DNA from: Prevotella sp.
Lineage (GTDB): Bacteria; Bacteroidota; Bacteroidia; Bacteroidales; Bacteroidaceae
DNA: 35,062 nucleotides
Direction: 5' to 3'
NCBI GenBank assembly: GCA_022769825.1
Contig: JALEJI010000051.1
Location: 1-35,062 of the forward strand
Below, in pieces: positions 1 to 9,382 of this stretch (position 1 is its first letter; each line of letters begins with the position of its first letter). Made by a program: the position numbers and the translations under genes. The notes beneath the pieces are model-generated. The model had not been told where the DNA came from and did not search any database. It saw only the letters and a program-made list of their open reading frames with translations.

Positions 1-2
1 CA

Positions 3-19
3 GTACCACGGCGTGGTAT
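3..19 (-). terminator. Possible terminator hairpin after the GH97 gene
   Basis: On the minus strand the GH97 stop codon is followed within about 6 bases by arms TACCAC and GTGGTA around a three-base loop. This could be a transcription terminator stem. The bases that would hold a T-tract lie beyond the left edge, so the call is weak. Confidence 0.3.
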
Positions 20-24
20 TCTCA

Positions 25-2004
25 TCATATCTCCATGGCCACGCCGCCACCCGGCGCGAGACGCACGGTCACCTTGCCGTCGGCAGGTATGGTGACGGTA
101 GTCTTCTCATAGTCTTGGGCGAACTTCTCGGCGTTGGCCCCGTCCTTGAACACCACGGCCGTCTTTCCCGCCACTTTCAATGGCGTGAGGTCGAGCGTGA
201 GGTCGCGAGGGGTCCAGTTGGTCAACGCGCCGACATACCACTTGCCGCCGGCGCGACGGGCCACCGCCACATACTCTCCCACCTCGCTCTTCAGGGCCAC
301 CGTCTCGTCCCAGACAGTGGGTATTTTAGCGATGAAATCGGTACATTCCGGCTCTTCGTCGTAGTGGGTAGGACTGTCGCAAAGCATGTTGAGAGGCGAG
401 AGGAAGATCACGTATTCGGCAAGCTGATGGCAGCGTGTGCCCTGGCTCATCGGCTCGGAGTTTGACGGGCGGTAGGTCGAGCGCGTGCCGTTGAGCATGG
501 CCCCTTGGGTATAGTCCATTGGGCCGGCGAAGTTGCGGGCGAAAGGCACCGTGACATCATATTGCACCTGGTCGTATTTCTTCATCGTCGACCACTTGTT
601 TTGCTCCTGGCCATTCACGCCCTCGAAGTTTATCACGTTGGGCCACGTCCTCGTCAGTCCGGTCGGCGGACAGATGCCGTGGAAGTCGAGCACCTGCTTG
701 TATTTGGCGCAGGTCTCTGCGGCCTTGTATAGGAAGTTCATCACCTCCGCGTCGTTGCGGTTTATGAAATCGACCTTGTAGCCTTTCACGCCCATCGCCG
801 CGTAGGTCTGGCACACCCGTTCCATGTCGCGGTCGAAAGCCTTGTAGCCAGCCCAGAGTATTATGTCCACGCCTTTCTGCTTGCCATAGTCGACGATGCC
901 TTTCAAGTCAATCTCCGGCACCACCTGGAAGAGGTCGGCCTTCTTGTTCACCGCCCATCCCTCGTCGAGGATGACGTATTCTATGCCGTGCTTGGCGGCG
1001 AAGTCGATATAATGTTTATAGGTCTGGGTGTTTATGCCCGCCTTGAACGGTACCTTATACAGTCCCCAGTCGTTCCACCAGTCCCATGCCACCTTTCCGG
1101 GCTTCACCCATGAGGCGTCGGCCAAGCGCGATGGCGCGGCGAGGCGGAACACCATGTCGTTGTCGAGGATGTCCTTGTCTTCCGCCGACACGCTTATTAT
1201 GCGCCACGGGAACTTCTGTTTTGGCTTTGCCAAGGCGATATAATCCTCCGTCTCGGTGACTATCTGTTCCAGCTCGTTGTGTCCGCCTTGCTTCACGGTC
1301 TTGGGACAAGGCGCGAAGACGGCATCCATGCCATTCTCCTTGCTTCCCTTCTCAACGAACATGCCGGGATAGTTCTCCACGTCGCTCTCCGCCACCACGA
1401 CCTTCACGCCATTGTCCGCCTTGACTATATATGGCAAGAAGATGAGCTGTCCGTCTCTCAGCTCGGAGAGGCAAGCAGACGTGTAGTTGTTCTCAAACGA
1501 GTTGTGCAGTTGCGCCTTCACGTCACCCTTCTCGCGCACGTATGGCACGAGCGTCTCCAAGTCGTCGGGATAGTTCATGTCGGCCTGCTCAGCCACGATT
1601 TTCAACGATTTCATCGAGCCTGACACGAACCGATAAGCCACGCCCTCGTCATAGGCGCGAAACACTATTGAGAAGCCGTCGAACGCGAGCGTCAGCTCGT
1701 TGCAGCGGTCGGCTACCACGGCCTTCTTATAGTTCTGCGCGCTGATGGTCTCGTTGCGCGCCACCTTTGTCGCCTTTCTCAGCTTTGACCCCACTCCCCA
1801 TCGGTCACCGGAGCCGACGGTCATGGAGATTTGCGACGGCGCAAGCAGCCGCGTGCCGTTGTAGGTCACTTGATAAGTGATGGCTTTATCAACATTGACC
1901 AACGCCTTCAGCCTGCCATTAGGCGAGGCCAAAGTAAAATTCTTGGCTACGGCATTGGAGCAAAACATAAGCAGCAATGCGCAAACATACAATAAATGGT
2001 TCAT
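25..2004 (-). CDS. Secreted GH97 family glycoside hydrolase (retaining alpha-galactosidase-like)
   Basis: This 659-residue protein begins with a signal peptide (residues 1-20, ending SNAVA) and has the full GH97 layout: an N-terminal beta-sandwich (about 25-280), a (beta/alpha)8 barrel (about 290-560) and a C-terminal beta-domain. GH97 enzymes are periplasmic or outer-membrane alpha-glucosidases or alpha-galactosidases. The segment KVDFINRND places an Asp near residue 412 where the retaining alpha-galactosidase branch has its nucleophile, and NFEGVNGQE (Glu about 461) fits the acid/base position. The inverting SusB branch lacks that Asp, so an alpha-galactosidase-like retaining mechanism is inferred. 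The start is set by the signal peptide and a promoter about 35 bp upstream. It is divergent from the DUF3810 gene and separate from the SusCD operon. Substrate is not shown by the sequence. Confidence 0.93.
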   Translation of the reverse strand: MNHLLYVCALLLMFCSNAVAKNFTLASPNGRLKALVNVDKAITYQVTYNGTRLLAPSQISMTVGSGDRWGVGSKLRKATKVARNETISAQNYKKAVVADRCNELTLAFDGFSIVFRAYDEGVAYRFVSGSMKSLKIVAEQADMNYPDDLETLVPYVREKGDVKAQLHNSFENNYTSACLSELRDGQLIFLPYIVKADNGVKVVVAESDVENYPGMFVEKGSKENGMDAVFAPCPKTVKQGGHNELEQIVTETEDYIALAKPKQKFPWRIISVSAEDKDILDNDMVFRLAAPSRLADASWVKPGKVAWDWWNDWGLYKVPFKAGINTQTYKHYIDFAAKHGIEYVILDEGWAVNKKADLFQVVPEIDLKGIVDYGKQKGVDIILWAGYKAFDRDMERVCQTYAAMGVKGYKVDFINRNDAEVMNFLYKAAETCAKYKQVLDFHGICPPTGLTRTWPNVINFEGVNGQEQNKWSTMKKYDQVQYDVTVPFARNFAGPMDYTQGAMLNGTRSTYRPSNSEPMSQGTRCHQLAEYVIFLSPLNMLCDSPTHYDEEPECTDFIAKIPTVWDETVALKSEVGEYVAVARRAGGKWYVGALTNWTPRDLTLDLTPLKVAGKTAVVFKDGANAEKFAQDYEKTTVTIPADGKVTVRLAPGGGVAMEI

Positions 2005-2036
2005 TGTGAAAAATTAGGTTTGGTTATATCTGGCTA

Positions 2037-2044
2037 CAAAGGTA
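2037..2044 (-). promoter_or_regulatory. Bacteroidota -7 element for the GH97 gene
   Basis: On the minus strand this reads TACCTTTG, a match to the TAnnTTTG -7 consensus of the Bacteroidota primary sigma factor. It lies about 33 bp upstream of the GH97 start. No clear TTTG -33 element is seen at the expected distance. Confidence 0.55.
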
Positions 2045-2121
2045 GGTCATAATTTCCAAACAAGCCTTGGTTTTTCATAAAAATATCCTTTCTTTTTTCT
2101 CATTTACCATCCAAACCTTTG

Positions 2122-2129
2122 TAATTTTG
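2122..2129 (+). promoter_or_regulatory. Bacteroidota -7 element for the DUF3810 gene
   Basis: TAATTTTG matches TAnnTTTG and lies 25 bp upstream of the ATG at 2154. This argues that the reading frame's more upstream ATG at 2067 is not the true start. It faces away from the GH97 promoter 80 bp to its left. Confidence 0.55.
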
Positions 2130-2153
2130 CAACCAACAAACAGCACCAAAAGC

Positions 2154-3326
2154 ATGAACACGATACACATGTCTCACATTGCCCGTCTGAAATGGCGTCA
2201 CTGGCTGCTCATCACCCTGCTCACCATCGTCACCGTCGTCAGGTCGAGCCACAGTTTGGGCCTTGCCTATACCACAAAAGTCTACCCCGTCATCGGCGGT
2301 CTGCTATCGCCCCTTTCCGGCTCCGTGCCTTTTGCCTTAGGCGACGTCTTCATAGCCTTGAGCATCGCCTGGGTCTTGCTCTATCCCGTCTATGAATTGG
2401 CATTGCGCAAGAGGCTCGCCAAGAGGTTCATCATCCTGAGGCCGAGAAACGGGCAATACAAGAAGAAACTGGCAGTCGTGGCAAGGGCCGGCGAATATCT
2501 CTTGTGGGTTTACGCTTGGTTCTACATGGCCTGGGGGCTGAACTATTCACAACCCGACGCCTATGCCAGGATAGGCATGAGACCCGTGGAAGCGAGCAAG
2601 GCAAAGCTAAAGGCCTTCGCCTATCAATATGCCGACAGCCTCAACAAGTTGAGCGAAGAGTGCGGAGTGAAGGGCGAAGAATCAAAATGGTTAAGGGAAA
2701 AGGGAAATGAAGATGAAGAAAAGGTGAAATGCGAGGAAAGCATCCTCCAAGGATATTATAGGATTGGCGGTCGCGGCATCAACGCCCCGTTCAACCATCA
2801 TCCCCACGTCAAGACGATGGTGTTCACGCCCCTTAGCTCGATGGCTGGCGTGACAGGCAGCATGGGACCTTTCTTCTGCGAGTTCACCCTCAACGGAGAC
2901 GTTCGCCCACACGAATACCCTGCCACCTACGCTCATGAGTTAGCCCATTTCCTCGGCGTGGCCAATGAGGGCGAAGCCAACTTCTACAGCTACTTGGCAT
3001 GCACCGCCTCGGCAGACGAGGCGGTGCGGTTCAGTGGTTATTACAGCATTTTCTTCCACGTCATCAACAATGTCTTCGACATTCTCGGCGAGAAAGAGGG
3101 CGATAAATACCTTCGGCACATCAGCCCAAGGGTCATCCTGCTCGCCAAGGGCGACCGCGGCTATTGGCTAAACAAGCGAAGCAAACTGCTCAACGCCGCC
3201 CAGGACTTGATGCTCGACATATATCTCCGAGGCAACAACGTGTCGGGTGGAAGAAAGAGCTATTCCGGGGTCATTGGGCTTATCATGGCATGGGAAGAAA
3301 AGAAATCAGCCCAACGCCCCAGATGA
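2154..3326 (+). CDS. DUF3810 family membrane protein with HExxH motif
   Basis: The protein has about 390 residues from the ATG at 2154, chosen because a promoter-like -7 element lies between 2154 and the upstream ATG at 2067. Three hydrophobic segments occupy roughly the first 135 residues (LLITLLTIVTV; ALGDVFIALSIAWVLLYPVY; LLWVYAWFYMAWGLNY). A soluble domain follows with ATYAHELAHFLGVANEGEANF, an HELAH zinc-protease-like motif with a downstream Glu, as expected for this family. DUF3810 has no established function; a membrane-bound metallopeptidase role is only inference. A charged insert (GVKGEESKWLREKGNEDEEK, about residues 187-206) is AT-rich and unlike its surroundings. The gene converges on the metallophosphoesterase gene with an 18-bp gap. 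Confidence 0.85.
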   Translation: MNTIHMSHIARLKWRHWLLITLLTIVTVVRSSHSLGLAYTTKVYPVIGGLLSPLSGSVPFALGDVFIALSIAWVLLYPVYELALRKRLAKRFIILRPRNGQYKKKLAVVARAGEYLLWVYAWFYMAWGLNYSQPDAYARIGMRPVEASKAKLKAFAYQYADSLNKLSEECGVKGEESKWLREKGNEDEEKVKCEESILQGYYRIGGRGINAPFNHHPHVKTMVFTPLSSMAGVTGSMGPFFCEFTLNGDVRPHEYPATYAHELAHFLGVANEGEANFYSYLACTASADEAVRFSGYYSIFFHVINNVFDILGEKEGDKYLRHISPRVILLAKGDRGYWLNKRSKLLNAAQDLMLDIYLRGNNVSGGRKSYSGVIGLIMAWEEKKSAQRPR

Positions 3327-3344
3327 CAAGCGAAAGCAAGAAGG

Positions 3345-4352
3345 CTATCGCTTTGTCCAATCGTCCTTTACATAACTCTTCGGGAAAGACGTCCGCTCCT
3401 TTATGGCATCGTTTCCACGCTCACGTATCCATGTGTCGAATTTCCTCTTACCTTCTTTCAACACTATGACACGCGCGCCATTGGCGAGATGGTTATACTC
3501 GGTGTTGCCGCCAGAGAAGCGTCCATAGGCCAAAAGGATGCCATGATACATGGCCGCGAAGTCGTTGTCGTGGTCGTGACCGCAAAAAACGCCCATTACA
3601 TCGCCTTTTACACGCATGTTGACAAACAGGCCGGTGTTGAGCTTGGGAGAGCAAGGAGCCTCCATTCTCGTGCCATACATTATCACGCTTGGGTCTGACG
3701 TGGCCAAATAGTATTCGGGGAATGGTATATGGAAGAATGCCACTGCCGGCAGCGGTTGGCCACCATTCGCCTTGGTAAACGCGTCGCTTGACCTGCGATA
3801 CCACTCCACCTGCTCGGGCGTGATAAAGGCATAGCCTTTCTCGCCTGCCAACTGCGTCCTGACATGATTATGCGAGTCGATACAGTAGATCGCCGCCTCG
3901 GCGCGTTGGCCTTTGGCGTCTTTTATCGCAAGGGCATAGTCGGGCGACGGGTTGGAGCCGCGCTCCGGCATCACGTTGTTCTTTGCCTTGCGTATAATAT
4001 CGTAGAGAGTGGCGTTAGGGAAGCCTTGCTCCTCATCGTGGTTCCCGAACAGCATCACGAAAGGCACTCCCTGCGCATCGATATGCGCCACGAGCCGCTT
4101 CATGGCCATGTCGCCAGGCTTGGAGTAGATGTTGTCGCCCGTGAAGACGGCCAACTGCGGTTTTTCCTTGGCCAGCACGTCGGTGATACACTGCAACGCG
4201 GCATCCGACCGCGGATCATCAAGCCGATAGTGCAAGTCGGTGAACTGCACGATTTTGAACTCGCCTCGCGCGTTGAACCGCAAGGCTTGCGCCTTGACCT
4301 CCACGAGAGGGGCAAGGCACAAGGCAATAAGCGCAAACAAGAAGTTTCTCAT
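3345..4352 (-). CDS. Secreted calcineurin-like metallophosphoesterase
   Basis: A 335-residue protein with a signal peptide (about 1-21, ending VEVKA) and the complete metallophosphatase motif set: QFTDLHY, FTGDNIYS, FGNHDEEQG, a His in AFFHIPFPEY, and GHDHDNDF. These ligands build the dinuclear metal site that hydrolyses phosphomonoesters or diesters. The start at 4352 is chosen because it places the signal peptide at the N-terminus; a longer frame beginning at 4394 would overlap the susD stop. It follows the SusD gene by 26 bp on the same strand and is very likely co-transcribed, so the enzyme may act in the periplasm on material imported by the SusCD pair. Substrate is unknown; it resembles the Dcr2/purple-acid-phosphatase-like branch. 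Confidence 0.9.
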   Translation of the reverse strand: MRNFLFALIALCLAPLVEVKAQALRFNARGEFKIVQFTDLHYRLDDPRSDAALQCITDVLAKEKPQLAVFTGDNIYSKPGDMAMKRLVAHIDAQGVPFVMLFGNHDEEQGFPNATLYDIIRKAKNNVMPERGSNPSPDYALAIKDAKGQRAEAAIYCIDSHNHVRTQLAGEKGYAFITPEQVEWYRRSSDAFTKANGGQPLPAVAFFHIPFPEYYLATSDPSVIMYGTRMEAPCSPKLNTGLFVNMRVKGDVMGVFCGHDHDNDFAAMYHGILLAYGRFSGGNTEYNHLANGARVIVLKEGKRKFDTWIRERGNDAIKERTSFPKSYVKDDWTKR

Positions 4353-4378
4353 GATATGATGAATTGTGGTATCTACGG

Positions 4379-5926
4379 CTATTTCAAGAGCCACATGGTT
4401 TGGTTCCAGTCGTCAGAGCCCGCGTATTGACTTTCTACGGCCGCCTTTACGTTGTCGCTGTTGTGGTCGTACTCGTCTTGTGGGTACATCCAGCGCAGCG
4501 GCATCTTGTCGGTGGGCTCGTTACGGTTTGACAATGGGTTGACCGGCATTCGTGGCCAGCCGGTGCGCCGCCACTCATAATAGGCGTTGTAAGGCTGCTG
4601 CATGAAGGTGGCAAGATATTTCTGGACGATGATTTTCTCTATCTTGCCCTCGTCTGACGAAGGCAGGGCTACATTGGCGTTGTTCAAATAAGCGTCTATG
4701 TAACTGTCGTCGATAGACATGCCGTGATGATAGTCGGCCTCGTCGGCGGTGTTGTCGGCCGTGAAACGCATCGCGGCCTTTATCCCGTCCGCGTAATACT
4801 GGCGCGCGTCGCCACTAATCAAGCCACGCACACACGCCTCTGCCAACACGAACTTCATCTCCGCGTAAGACAGCAACACGGAAGGCTCACCCACCACGTC
4901 GTTGGTATAGCGGTTGTTGGTCTGCGACACTTTCCCCTCGCCTACCGCCTTCTGTATGTCCTCCTCTGGCAACGTGGCCTCCACGCCTTTATAGGCGTCC
5001 CACGACGACGCGCTCATGCCACTCTTCACGGCATTGGGCGTTGGCTGGGCATAATAGAACAGCCGGCGGTCAGCGAAGGCCTTGAGCGTGTCGACCACTT
5101 CCGACGTTATCTGGATATACTGCATATAGTTGTTGCCCTCCTTGTAAAACTCCGGCTTCTGCCCGCTCTTGTCGGAATGCACAAGCTGCAGGTTGTCGGC
5201 ATTGCTCTCGAAGATGGGCTTTGAGCTGACAATGTTCTGGAAACGGCCCTTGACATTGAGTTCTGCGTCGTCGGCATGCCTATATAGGTTGATGAGTATC
5301 TTCAGCTCCAACGTATTGGCCGCCTTGCGCCATTTGTCCACGTCGCCTCCATACACGATGTCGCCTGAGATGTCGTCGGCATCCTGCAGCTCCTTGTCGG
5401 CGGTCTCAAGCTCGTTGAGCAGTCCGAGCATGACGTCGCGCTGTGAGTCATAAACCGGGGCGATGATGCCTTCCTCGCCCCTGAACGCCTCGCTGTAAGG
5501 GATGTCGCCAACCCTTAGCGAGAGATCAAACAGCTTCAACGCGCGAATGACGTGGCCCACGCCGTCGTAGCCATTGCGAAGCCGCTCCGTGGAGGCCTTG
5601 TTCACCATCTTGTTGACGTTGTAGAGCATCGTCATGTCGGAGAAGTCGGCACGTCCCAGTTTGTTGAAAGCGAGGTCTATGTCGTTGGCCTCTGTCCATG
5701 AGATGTACTTGCACAGCATCTCATCCCTCATATAGCCTTTCTTCTCGGTGAACGTGGGCCACAATGAGCGCAAGCAGTTGGTCGCCAACATGGCGGGCGT
5801 GGCGTTGGTCGGGGTGTTGGGGTTGGTGTTATAGTCCTCAAACTTGCTGTCGCAACTCGCAAGAGTAAGAGCCGCCGCCAACAATCCACCAGCCAACATC
5901 GTATTTGATAATGATAGTGTTTTCAT
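4379..5926 (-). CDS. SusD/RagB-family nutrient-binding outer-membrane lipoprotein
   Basis: This 515-residue lipoprotein has a lipobox (LTLASC, Cys25) followed by KFEDYNTNPNTPTNATPAML, typical of the N-terminus of the SusD-like families seen with SusC receptors. Alpha-helical TPR-like stretches fill the middle, and the C-terminal part contains the conserved YNAYYEWRRTGWP segment of substrate-binding SusD-like proteins. It sits on the cell surface as the lid of the SusC channel. The gene lies 54 bp downstream of the SusC gene on the same strand, and the metallophosphoesterase gene follows. The ligand cannot be read from sequence. SusD-type proteins bind glycans, but members of this branch also pair with receptors for other nutrients. 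Confidence 0.93.
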   Translation of the reverse strand: MKTLSLSNTMLAGGLLAAALTLASCDSKFEDYNTNPNTPTNATPAMLATNCLRSLWPTFTEKKGYMRDEMLCKYISWTEANDIDLAFNKLGRADFSDMTMLYNVNKMVNKASTERLRNGYDGVGHVIRALKLFDLSLRVGDIPYSEAFRGEEGIIAPVYDSQRDVMLGLLNELETADKELQDADDISGDIVYGGDVDKWRKAANTLELKILINLYRHADDAELNVKGRFQNIVSSKPIFESNADNLQLVHSDKSGQKPEFYKEGNNYMQYIQITSEVVDTLKAFADRRLFYYAQPTPNAVKSGMSASSWDAYKGVEATLPEEDIQKAVGEGKVSQTNNRYTNDVVGEPSVLLSYAEMKFVLAEACVRGLISGDARQYYADGIKAAMRFTADNTADEADYHHGMSIDDSYIDAYLNNANVALPSSDEGKIEKIIVQKYLATFMQQPYNAYYEWRRTGWPRMPVNPLSNRNEPTDKMPLRWMYPQDEYDHNSDNVKAAVESQYAGSDDWNQTMWLLK

Positions 5927-5980
5927 TTCCTTAGTTGATTTCGTTGTTTTTTTATTTGCACAGGCAAGCCTTCCCCTGCG

Positions 5981-8900
5981 TCAGAACTGCAATTTAATGT
6001 TCACTCCGACATATCTCACCGATGGCGACGCCAAGTCGTCAGAAGCCTTGTCCGGGTCAGCAAACTTGTATTCCTTTGTCCAAAGCAACAGGTTCTGCCC
6101 AATGAGCGACACCGATGAACTTGTCAGTCCGAGGCTATGGCATATCGACGCCGGTATGTCGTAGGTAAGCGACAGCTCGCGCAACTTGATGAATGTCTCG
6201 CTGAAGATGAATTGCGCCCCGTTTACCCAATCGCCCTTTATGAAGCTCTCGTAAGACACTGGGACGTCGTTTGGCGCGAACACGCGTGTGTCTTCGGTGA
6301 TGTTGCCATAGGTGTCATACTTCACGTCGCCCGACACCACTTTCACACCGGGTGCCACAAACGTCTTGTTCCCGTTCACCACCTCTTCGTAGCGCCACTG
6401 GTTGTCAGTGTCGGGATGGGCGCCTGTCTTCCACAGGTTGCGGCATGTCCTCGCGTTAGACAATCCGCCAATGCGGCCATCCACGCCAATGGTAAGCGTG
6501 AAACCCTTGTACCTGAAGTTGTTGGTAAGACCCCAAGTCCAGTCTGGCTCGGTGTTGCCAATCTTCGTCTCATACTTGCTGCGCTTTGCCTTTCCGTTCA
6601 CGAGAATCATCTGGCCGTCCGGCGCGTACATCAAGTCCTTCCATGTATAGGCGTCGGCGCGTGCTCCCTTGTACACCCAAGGCTTGTCCTCGGTATATAC
6701 AGGGTCTATCCTTGAATAGTAGCGCGCAGAGCGTGCCCAGTTGGTCACCACGTTCCATTGGAAGTCATTGCCCTTTATCGGCGTGGCATCTATGAAGAAC
6801 TCTATTCCGCGGCGGGTGTACTCCTCTTGAGTGTTGACAAGCACGTTCTTGAATCCCGACATCGCCGAAATGGTCGTGGCGGCGGTGTTGTTGTAGGTGT
6901 GCTTATTATAATATGTGAAGTCGGCGCGCAAGCGGTTGTTGATGAAGTTCATGGCGGTGCCAATCTCCCACGTGCGGTCTGTTATGGGCTTCACGTTGCC
7001 GCGCATCGTCGTTGGATAGGCTGCCGAGTTGAGACCGTCCCACACGGAGTTGTTGATGGTGTAGGCCTGATTGGTGGCATAAATGTCAATGTCGCGTTTC
7101 GACACTGTCCACGACCCTCTCATCTTCCAGAAGCTCCACCATTTGGGCAACTTGATGACGTTTGACATGAGCACGCTCGCGCCTATCGACGGATAGAAAT
7201 ACGAGTTGTCGCCATCCGGGAGTGTCGACGACCAGTCGTTGCGCCCCGTCACGTCGAGATAGTAGGTGCTCTTGAACCCCAGGGTCGCCTTGGCGTAGAG
7301 ACTGTTCACCTGCTTGTTGGCAAGATAAGGCTCCACGGTAGGGCTCTCCACCGAGGCTTTCAGCGAGTAGAAACCCGGTATCGACAATCCGTTCTTCGAC
7401 TCTCCCTGGAGATACTTGTCGCGATAATAATAGATGGAATAACCGCCAAGGGCGTCCACGGTGAGGTCGCCAAACGTCTTTTGGAACATGAGTATGAAGT
7501 CGTCGTTGGTGGTGAACACCTGCTCCGACTTCGACATGAAATACCCCTTGTTGGTATTTCCCCAGTTCTTAGTGGAGTTGATGCCTGCCGGCGATCGTTT
7601 CGTGGTGTCGAAATTGGTATAGTCGAAACCGCCACGCACCATCGCCGTGAGCCATGGCGTGATGTGGTAGTTGACGGTGATCATGCCATTGGCCTTGGTG
7701 TTGTCCTGACGGTTTATCTTCTCATAGGCCATGAACCACGGGTTGTCGTACCACGACTTGCGCATCCAGTTTTGCTTCACGTCTTTTTCCGCCCAATAGT
7801 CACGATAGTCGCGTATGTCGTATTCCGGTCCGGTCCACACCAAGAGATTGTAGATGTAACCCTGACCCGTATACCCGGTGCCGGCCGTGTTAGAGGCCAA
7901 CTGCTTCTCAAAGCCCATGGTGGCTTGAATGTCCGCCTTCTTGCCGAGCTTCATCTCACCGCCGATGTTGTATTGGAACACCTTTCCCGTCTGGTTGGGA
8001 TACTGGCCGCGGTCATAGATAAACGACGCCGAAGCTCTCACGCTGCCGTTCTCGCCCTTTTGGGTTATACTCACGGTGTTGTTTGAAATCATGCTGAAGC
8101 GCAGGAAGTTATTGAAGTTGTCCTTGCCCTTTGACGTGAGTTCCTGGTCTTCCCATTTCTTGGTATAGGGATTATATTGCGAGTAGACTCGCCCTATGTC
8201 AAGCTTGTCGCCCCACACCTCATCGTCAACGTTGTATTTGCCTCCATAGCCAGAGCTGTAAGAGTGTTGCACCTTTGGCAGGGCCAACGTGCCGCAGTTG
8301 AACATGTTGCTGCTGTTCACGTCGACGGTAAATCCTTTCTTGCCGGTCTTCTTCGTGGTCACCATTATAGCGCCACTGCCACCTCGCGAACCATAAAGCG
8401 CCGAGGCCGTGGCTCCCTTCAACACGTCGATACTCTCTATGATGTCGGAGTTGATGTCGGCAAGCGTCAGGTTAGTGGGAACGCCGTCAAGCACCAACAG
8501 TGGGGTCTCGCCACGAAGACTGATCGTTGGGGCCTCCATGAACTCCGTGGAATTGAATATCGTGAGGCCGGCAATGCGTCCCGACATCGACGTTGCCACG
8601 TTGACACCCTTTACCTTGTCAAACTGGTCGCCCGACACTTTCTGCGTGGCGTAGCCAAGGGCCTTCTCCGAACGTTTCATGCCAAGGGCCGTCACCACGA
8701 GTTCAGACATGTCTACCACGCTCTCTTTCATCGTGAGGTTGACGACTTGCTTGCCGCCTACCTTCACCTTTTGTGTCTGACAGCCAACATACGACACCAC
8801 CAACGATGCGTCGCCTCCGACCTCCAACGTGTATTTGCCATTGACGTCGGTCACCGTGCCTTTCTTCGTTATCGGGTCATACACCGTGGCTCCCACTATG

Positions 8901-9301
8901 GGCTCTCCCCTATCGTCTCTTATCGTGCCTGTCACCAGCTTGGCTTTCTGCCGAGCCGATGTAGCGTCACGTCTGGCGTCTCTCTTTGGCGACGCTTTGG
9001 TGATGGCTATCGTGTTGTCGGAAACAATCTGGTAGGCAAGGCCATGAGACGGCAACACCTCCGACAAGACAGAGGAGACACTGGCACGCGTACACTTCAC
9101 GGTAACATCGTGACGATTGTCAATGTCATCGCTCTTATAGGAAAAGCGGTAAGTCGTCTGGCGCTCAATGGCATTGAAAAGACCTGTGAGCGTGGCTTTG
9201 GTAAGGCTAATGCTCACTGTCTGTGCCGATGTTGGCGACGCTGAACAAGTGATACACATCAGCAACATTGCCAATAAAAGTTTGGATCTCAGTTGTTGCA
9301 T
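5981..9301 (-). CDS. SusC/RagA-family TonB-dependent receptor with STN signalling domain
   Basis: A 1106-residue outer-membrane receptor. The order is signal peptide (about 1-27, ending TSAQ), secretin/TonB short N-terminal (STN) domain (about 30-98), carboxypeptidase-regulatory-like domain (about 122-195, VTGTIRDDRGEPIVGATVYD), TonB plug (about 200-315, with SLRGETPLLVLDGVPT and ALYGSRGGSGAIMVTTKK), then a 22-strand-type barrel ending in VGVNIKLQF. The STN domain is the part that contacts a FecR anti-sigma factor, and an ECF sigma/FecR pair lies directly upstream on the same strand. Transport is therefore probably coupled to trans-envelope signalling. The SusD partner gene follows after 54 bp. 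Plug length and the SusC signature are normal. Substrate is unknown. Confidence 0.95.
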   Translation of the reverse strand: MQQLRSKLLLAMLLMCITCSASPTSAQTVSISLTKATLTGLFNAIERQTTYRFSYKSDDIDNRHDVTVKCTRASVSSVLSEVLPSHGLAYQIVSDNTIAITKASPKRDARRDATSARQKAKLVTGTIRDDRGEPIVGATVYDPITKKGTVTDVNGKYTLEVGGDASLVVSYVGCQTQKVKVGGKQVVNLTMKESVVDMSELVVTALGMKRSEKALGYATQKVSGDQFDKVKGVNVATSMSGRIAGLTIFNSTEFMEAPTISLRGETPLLVLDGVPTNLTLADINSDIIESIDVLKGATASALYGSRGGSGAIMVTTKKTGKKGFTVDVNSSNMFNCGTLALPKVQHSYSSGYGGKYNVDDEVWGDKLDIGRVYSQYNPYTKKWEDQELTSKGKDNFNNFLRFSMISNNTVSITQKGENGSVRASASFIYDRGQYPNQTGKVFQYNIGGEMKLGKKADIQATMGFEKQLASNTAGTGYTGQGYIYNLLVWTGPEYDIRDYRDYWAEKDVKQNWMRKSWYDNPWFMAYEKINRQDNTKANGMITVNYHITPWLTAMVRGGFDYTNFDTTKRSPAGINSTKNWGNTNKGYFMSKSEQVFTTNDDFILMFQKTFGDLTVDALGGYSIYYYRDKYLQGESKNGLSIPGFYSLKASVESPTVEPYLANKQVNSLYAKATLGFKSTYYLDVTGRNDWSSTLPDGDNSYFYPSIGASVLMSNVIKLPKWWSFWKMRGSWTVSKRDIDIYATNQAYTINNSVWDGLNSAAYPTTMRGNVKPITDRTWEIGTAMNFINNRLRADFTYYNKHTYNNTAATTISAMSGFKNVLVNTQEEYTRRGIEFFIDATPIKGNDFQWNVVTNWARSARYYSRIDPVYTEDKPWVYKGARADAYTWKDLMYAPDGQMILVNGKAKRSKYETKIGNTEPDWTWGLTNNFRYKGFTLTIGVDGRIGGLSNARTCRNLWKTGAHPDTDNQWRYEEVVNGNKTFVAPGVKVVSGDVKYDTYGNITEDTRVFAPNDVPVSYESFIKGDWVNGAQFIFSETFIKLRELSLTYDIPASICHSLGLTSSSVSLIGQNLLLWTKEYKFADPDKASDDLASPSVRYVGVNIKLQF

Positions 9302-9382
9302 AAGTACAATAGTTTAGTAAGTAATAGTGTTATTGATAACAAGGTAAACAATAGTTTTTTTAAGGTATAACTCGGAATATCG
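9302..9382 (-). promoter_or_regulatory. AT-rich control region upstream of the SusC gene
   Basis: This 81-bp AT-rich gap between fecR-like and susC-like genes holds a dyad with arms TGTTAT and ATAACA around a 2-bp centre (9328-9341). It is a plausible place for a promoter used by the neighbouring ECF sigma factor, but no known consensus can be matched by eye. Confidence 0.35.

Noticed and set aside
8177..9244. 355-residue plus-strand ORF opposite the SusC gene
   Set aside because: It is antisense to a clearly real SusC gene with intact domains; its composition is that of an out-of-phase shadow.
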